Assembly: GCA_937868455.1 (NCBI GenBank)
Contig: CALMMO010000357.1
Coordinates: forward strand, 1-8,850
Direction: 5' to 3'
DNA from: an uncultured Marmoricola sp.
GTDB taxonomy: Bacteria; Actinomycetota; Actinomycetes; Propionibacteriales; Nocardioidaceae
DNA length: 8,850 bases
A program made the position numbers and the translations under genes. Below, piece by piece: positions 6,773-8,850 of the stretch. The first letter of the stretch is position 1. Each line of letters opens with the position of its first letter. The notes under the pieces were generated by a model. It did no database searches and was not told the origin of the DNA. It worked only from the letters and a program-made list of their open reading frames with translations.

Positions 6773-7488
6773 GCGCGCGCCTCACGCTGAAGAACAGTGA
6801 GATCGGCACACCCCTTGGCAGCCAACGCCAGCAGAGCATCGAGTTCGGCCTTGTCGAAGGGCGCGCCTTCAGCGGTGCCTTGCACTTCAACAAACCGCCC
6901 GTCGCCGGTCATCACGACATTCATGTCGGTCTCAGCACGCACGTCTTCTTCGTAGGGCAGGTCCAACCGAGGCACCCCGTCGATGATGCCGACACTGATC
7001 GCCGCCACCGAACCCATGAGCGGTTCGCCCGCCAGCGCACCTTGCTTGCGCAAGTGGTCGACCGCATCAGCCAGCGCGACGTACGCACCAGTGATCGCGG
7101 CGGTCCGGGTGCCGCCGTCGGCTTGCAGTACGTCGCAGTCGATGACGATGGTGTTTTCGCCCAGCGCCTTGTAGTCGATGATCGCGCGCAGCGATCGTCC
7201 GATCAGCCGCGAGATCTCGTGCGTGCGTCCACCGATACGACCCTTGACTGATTCGCGGTCGCTGCGAGTGTTGGTCGCTGAGGGCAACATCGCGTATTCA
7301 GCGGTCACCCAGCCCAGACCCGAACCCTTGCGCCAGCGCGGAACGCCTTCGGTCGCCGAGGCCGCACACAACACCTTGGTCTTGCCGAACTCCACTAGTA
7401 CAGAGCCAGCAGGGTGGTCTTGCCAGCCCCGGGTGAAGGTGATTGGTCGCAGTTGGTCATCGGCACGGCCGTCGCTTCTAGAAGTCAC
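6769..7488 (-). CDS. rph: Ribonuclease PH
   Basis: A 239-residue phosphorolytic 3'-to-5' exoribonuclease that trims nucleotides downstream of the CCA end in tRNA precursors. It uses phosphate, releases nucleoside diphosphates and normally forms a hexameric ring. Family markers: opening [19 protein letters not shown] (4-22); [14 protein letters not shown] (59-72); [17 protein letters not shown] (86-102) with the RNA-binding Arg; [18 protein letters not shown] (118-135) with the phosphate-binding Thr-Arg at 127-128; and [20 protein letters not shown] (175-194) with the conserved acidic residues Asp182 and Asp188. The start is GTG 7486-7488, giving the family N-terminus; the Shine-Dalgarno is poor. 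The gene starts 18 nt after the MBL hydrolase stop, and its own stop overlaps rdgB. It appears full length and intact. Confidence 0.97.
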   Translation of the reverse strand: MTSRSDGRADDQLRPITFTRGWQDHPAGSVLVEFGKTKVLCAASATEGVPRWRKGSGLGWVTAEYAMLPSATNTRSDRESVKGRIGGRTHEISRLIGRSLRAIIDYKALGENTIVIDCDVLQADGGTRTAAITGAYVALADAVDHLRKQGALAGEPLMGSVAAISVGIIDGVPRLDLPYEEDVRAETDMNVVMTGDGRFVEVQGTAEGAPFDKAELDALLALAAKGCADLTVLQREARA

Positions 7489-7506
7489 CCCATGGAGGTT
7501 AGGCGA

Positions 7507-8262
7507 TCAGAGCGAATAGGTCGCACCTGGATCGGCAAGTTCAGCTGCCGCATACGTCGTGCGCGCTTGAGCCAGGACTTCCTCGCGGTCGTGCCAGGGC
7601 GGCACGTGCGTGATCAGCAATCGCTTGGCATCGGCCCGTGTTGCGGCGTCACCGGCTTCGCTCCCGGTCAAATGGATACCTGGTGGGTTGGCCTGACCGT
7701 CAAGGAACGAGGCCTCACACAAGAACAAGTCGGCCTCAGCCGCGGCCTCGATCAAGGCATCGCATGCGGCAGTGTCGCCTGAATAGGTCAACGTCTTCCC
7801 CATGGCGCTGACGGTCAACGCGAAGGCGGGCACCGGGTGGGCGACCCGCGTGGCGCGCACCTCAAACGGACCAATCTGGATGGGCTCGGGCCCAAAGTCG
7901 GTAAAGCAGAATTCCTTGGTCATTCCAGGCGTGATCGGCAAGTCATAACCTCGCGCGAGTCGGTCAGCCGCACCCGCTGGACCGAAGACCGGGATGCAGG
8001 GTCCGACGCCGCGAGGGTGGTATTTGCGCAGCACGTAGAACCCACACAGATCCATGCAGTGATCTGGGTGCAGATGACTCAGGAACACCGCATCAACATC
8101 AAGTGGGTCTAGATGGCGTTGTAGCGACCCCAGTGATCCGTTGCCCAAGTCGAGCAAGATGCGCCACGGCCGCTCACCATCGTGAGCCTCCACCAGATAG
8201 CAACTAGCCGATGAGTCCGGTCCTGGATACGAACCCGAACAGCCAACGATCGTCAACTTCAC
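7507..8262 (-). CDS. MBL-fold hydrolase, probable cyclic-nucleotide phosphodiesterase (Rv1339 type)
   Basis: A 251-residue metallo-beta-lactamase-fold enzyme. Metal ligands visible: HLHPDH at 63-68 (His63, His65, Asp67, His68), His142 in AHPVPAF, Asp163 in SGDTAAC, and His219 in ITHVPPW; His197 in [10 protein letters not shown] is also conserved in the group. Place and sequence match mycobacterial Rv1339, between murI (Rv1338) and rph (Rv1340), reported as an atypical phosphodiesterase that lowers cAMP. RNase Z-like MBL proteins share the motif order, so tRNA 3' processing cannot be fully excluded, but RNase Z is longer. The start chosen is GTG 8260-8262, giving [20 protein letters not shown] as in relatives, with GGTGG about 7 nt before it and a GTGA overlap with the murI stop. 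A TTG at 8275-8277 would add five residues (MGGGS). Activity on cAMP is inferred from the family only. Confidence 0.9.
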   Translation of the reverse strand: MKLTIVGCSGSYPGPDSSASCYLVEAHDGERPWRILLDLGNGSLGSLQRHLDPLDVDAVFLSHLHPDHCMDLCGFYVLRKYHPRGVGPCIPVFGPAGAADRLARGYDLPITPGMTKEFCFTDFGPEPIQIGPFEVRATRVAHPVPAFALTVSAMGKTLTYSGDTAACDALIEAAAEADLFLCEASFLDGQANPPGIHLTGSEAGDAATRADAKRLLITHVPPWHDREEVLAQARTTYAAAELADPGATYSL

Positions 8263-8850
8263 GGAGCCACCACCCAACTGAATTGATCCACACTTTGTAA
8301 CTCCGGCCCCAAGAACCTGCGGCCAAGGGCCGCGAACTCACCAGGCTGACCCGTGGTCAAGAAGTGATGGCGCGGTGCCGGCGCATCAGCGGGACGCAGC
8401 AGGTCGTGTTGCACCAAGGTGCGATAGACGTCTTTCGCTGTTTCCTCCGCTGAGGAAACCAAGGTCACCCCATCACCCATGACGTAGGAGATAACGCCGG
8501 TAAGCAAGGGGTAGTGCGTGCAGCCCAAGATCAAGGTGTCGATGCCTTGATCGACTAATGGGTCAAGGTATTCATGTGCGACGGCGATCAGCTCTTCGCC
8601 ACCAGTGACCCCGTTTTCCACAAACTCCACGAACCTCGGGCATGCCTTGGTGGTGAGGTCGAGGTGGGGGGCAGCCGCGAACGCGTCGTCGTACGCCATC
8701 GAATCGGCGGTGGCCCGGGTGCAGATCACCCCGATGTGCCCGTTGCGCGTGGCACTGACTGCTCGCCTCGTCGCAGGCAAGATCACCTCGATGACTGGCA
8801 CGTCATATCTCTCGCGGGCATCACGCAATACAGCGGCGCTCGCAGAGTTG
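8259..8850 (-). CDS. murI: Glutamate racemase MurI (C-terminal part; 5' end outside window)
   Basis: The frame is open to the right edge, reading [20 protein letters not shown] from the boundary. About 196 codons of a roughly 270-residue protein are present. MurI interconverts L- and D-glutamate, supplying D-Glu for peptidoglycan, using two cysteines. The first lies in the CNSASA motif, and its Cys codon falls just beyond the window; the second is in [11 protein letters not shown]. Further family blocks are [31 protein letters not shown] and LVSSAEETA. The ending [19 protein letters not shown] is typical of actinobacterial MurI. Any start at TTG 8826-8828 would cut into the active site, so it is not the true start. 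The stop overlaps the MBL hydrolase start (GTGA). Confidence 0.95.
   Translation of the reverse strand, partial: NSASAAVLRDARERYDVPVIEVILPATRRAVSATRNGHIGVICTRATADSMAYDDAFAAAPHLDLTTKACPRFVEFVENGVTGGEELIAVAHEYLDPLVDQGIDTLILGCTHYPLLTGVISYVMGDGVTLVSSAEETAKDVYRTLVQHDLLRPADAPAPRHHFLTTGQPGEFAALGRRFLGPELQSVDQFSWVVAP

Noticed and set aside
6580..7251. 223-codon plus-strand frame across rdgB and rph
   Set aside because: Arg/His-rich shadow of two conserved enzymes whose motifs are intact on the minus strand.
8263..8277. Five extra residues (MGGGS) on the MBL hydrolase from a TTG start
   Set aside because: Relatives start at MKLTIVG; the GTG at 8260-8262 has GGTGG before it and the common GTGA overlap with murI.
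1..8850. Defence system, prophage, insertion sequence, CRISPR array or tRNA/rRNA gene
   Set aside because: I looked for direct and inverted repeats, transposase or integrase motifs, spaced repeats and tRNA-like arms and saw none; every sizeable stretch is explained by an ordinary conserved gene.

Overview
The window is chromosomal housekeeping DNA from an actinobacterium. GC is about 60% where I sampled lines by eye. The evidence for the phylum is the Smc sequence ([20 protein letters not shown] near the start, a hinge ending in an AAGGSS-type stretch followed by PSLIEVQAAVDEA, and the last-helix style of actinomycete Smc), the murI / MBL hydrolase / rph / rdgB order also found in mycobacteria (Rv1338-Rv1341), and FtsY with an N-terminal membrane segment. 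I cannot name the genus.

Every gene is on the minus strand, so transcription runs from position 8850 down to 1. In that direction the order is: murI (3' part only, 8259-8850); an MBL-fold hydrolase of the Rv1339 type (GTGA overlap with murI); rph (18-nt gap); rdgB (GTGA overlap); a Cupin_3 protein (7-nt gap); an MFS exporter (27-nt gap, same frame as the cupin); smc (61-nt gap holding a hairpin and a clear Shine-Dalgarno for a TTG start); a hotdog-fold acyl-CoA thioesterase (ATGA overlap with smc); a 115-nt spacer; a 73-residue one-segment membrane protein; and the first 56 codons of a gene that looks like ftsY. Spacing from murI to the thioesterase is tight enough for one long transcript. 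The 115-nt spacer at 429-543 is the only real break.

Three themes sit side by side. The first block combines cell-wall D-glutamate supply (MurI), a probable cyclic-nucleotide phosphodiesterase, tRNA 3'-end trimming (RNase PH) and nucleotide-pool cleaning (RdgB). The middle is a cupin plus an efflux pump of unknown substrate. The last block is chromosome organisation (Smc) and co-translational membrane targeting (FtsY), with a thioesterase and a small membrane protein inserted between them.

I see no phage, transposon, CRISPR array, RNA gene or toxin cluster, and no evidence of a new defence or metabolic system. No gene-free stretch exceeds 115 nt. The points worth a second look are small-scale: the joining of two conserved blocks, the insertions between smc and ftsY, the in-frame cupin/MFS junction with a hairpin over a weak start, and the choice of start for smc.
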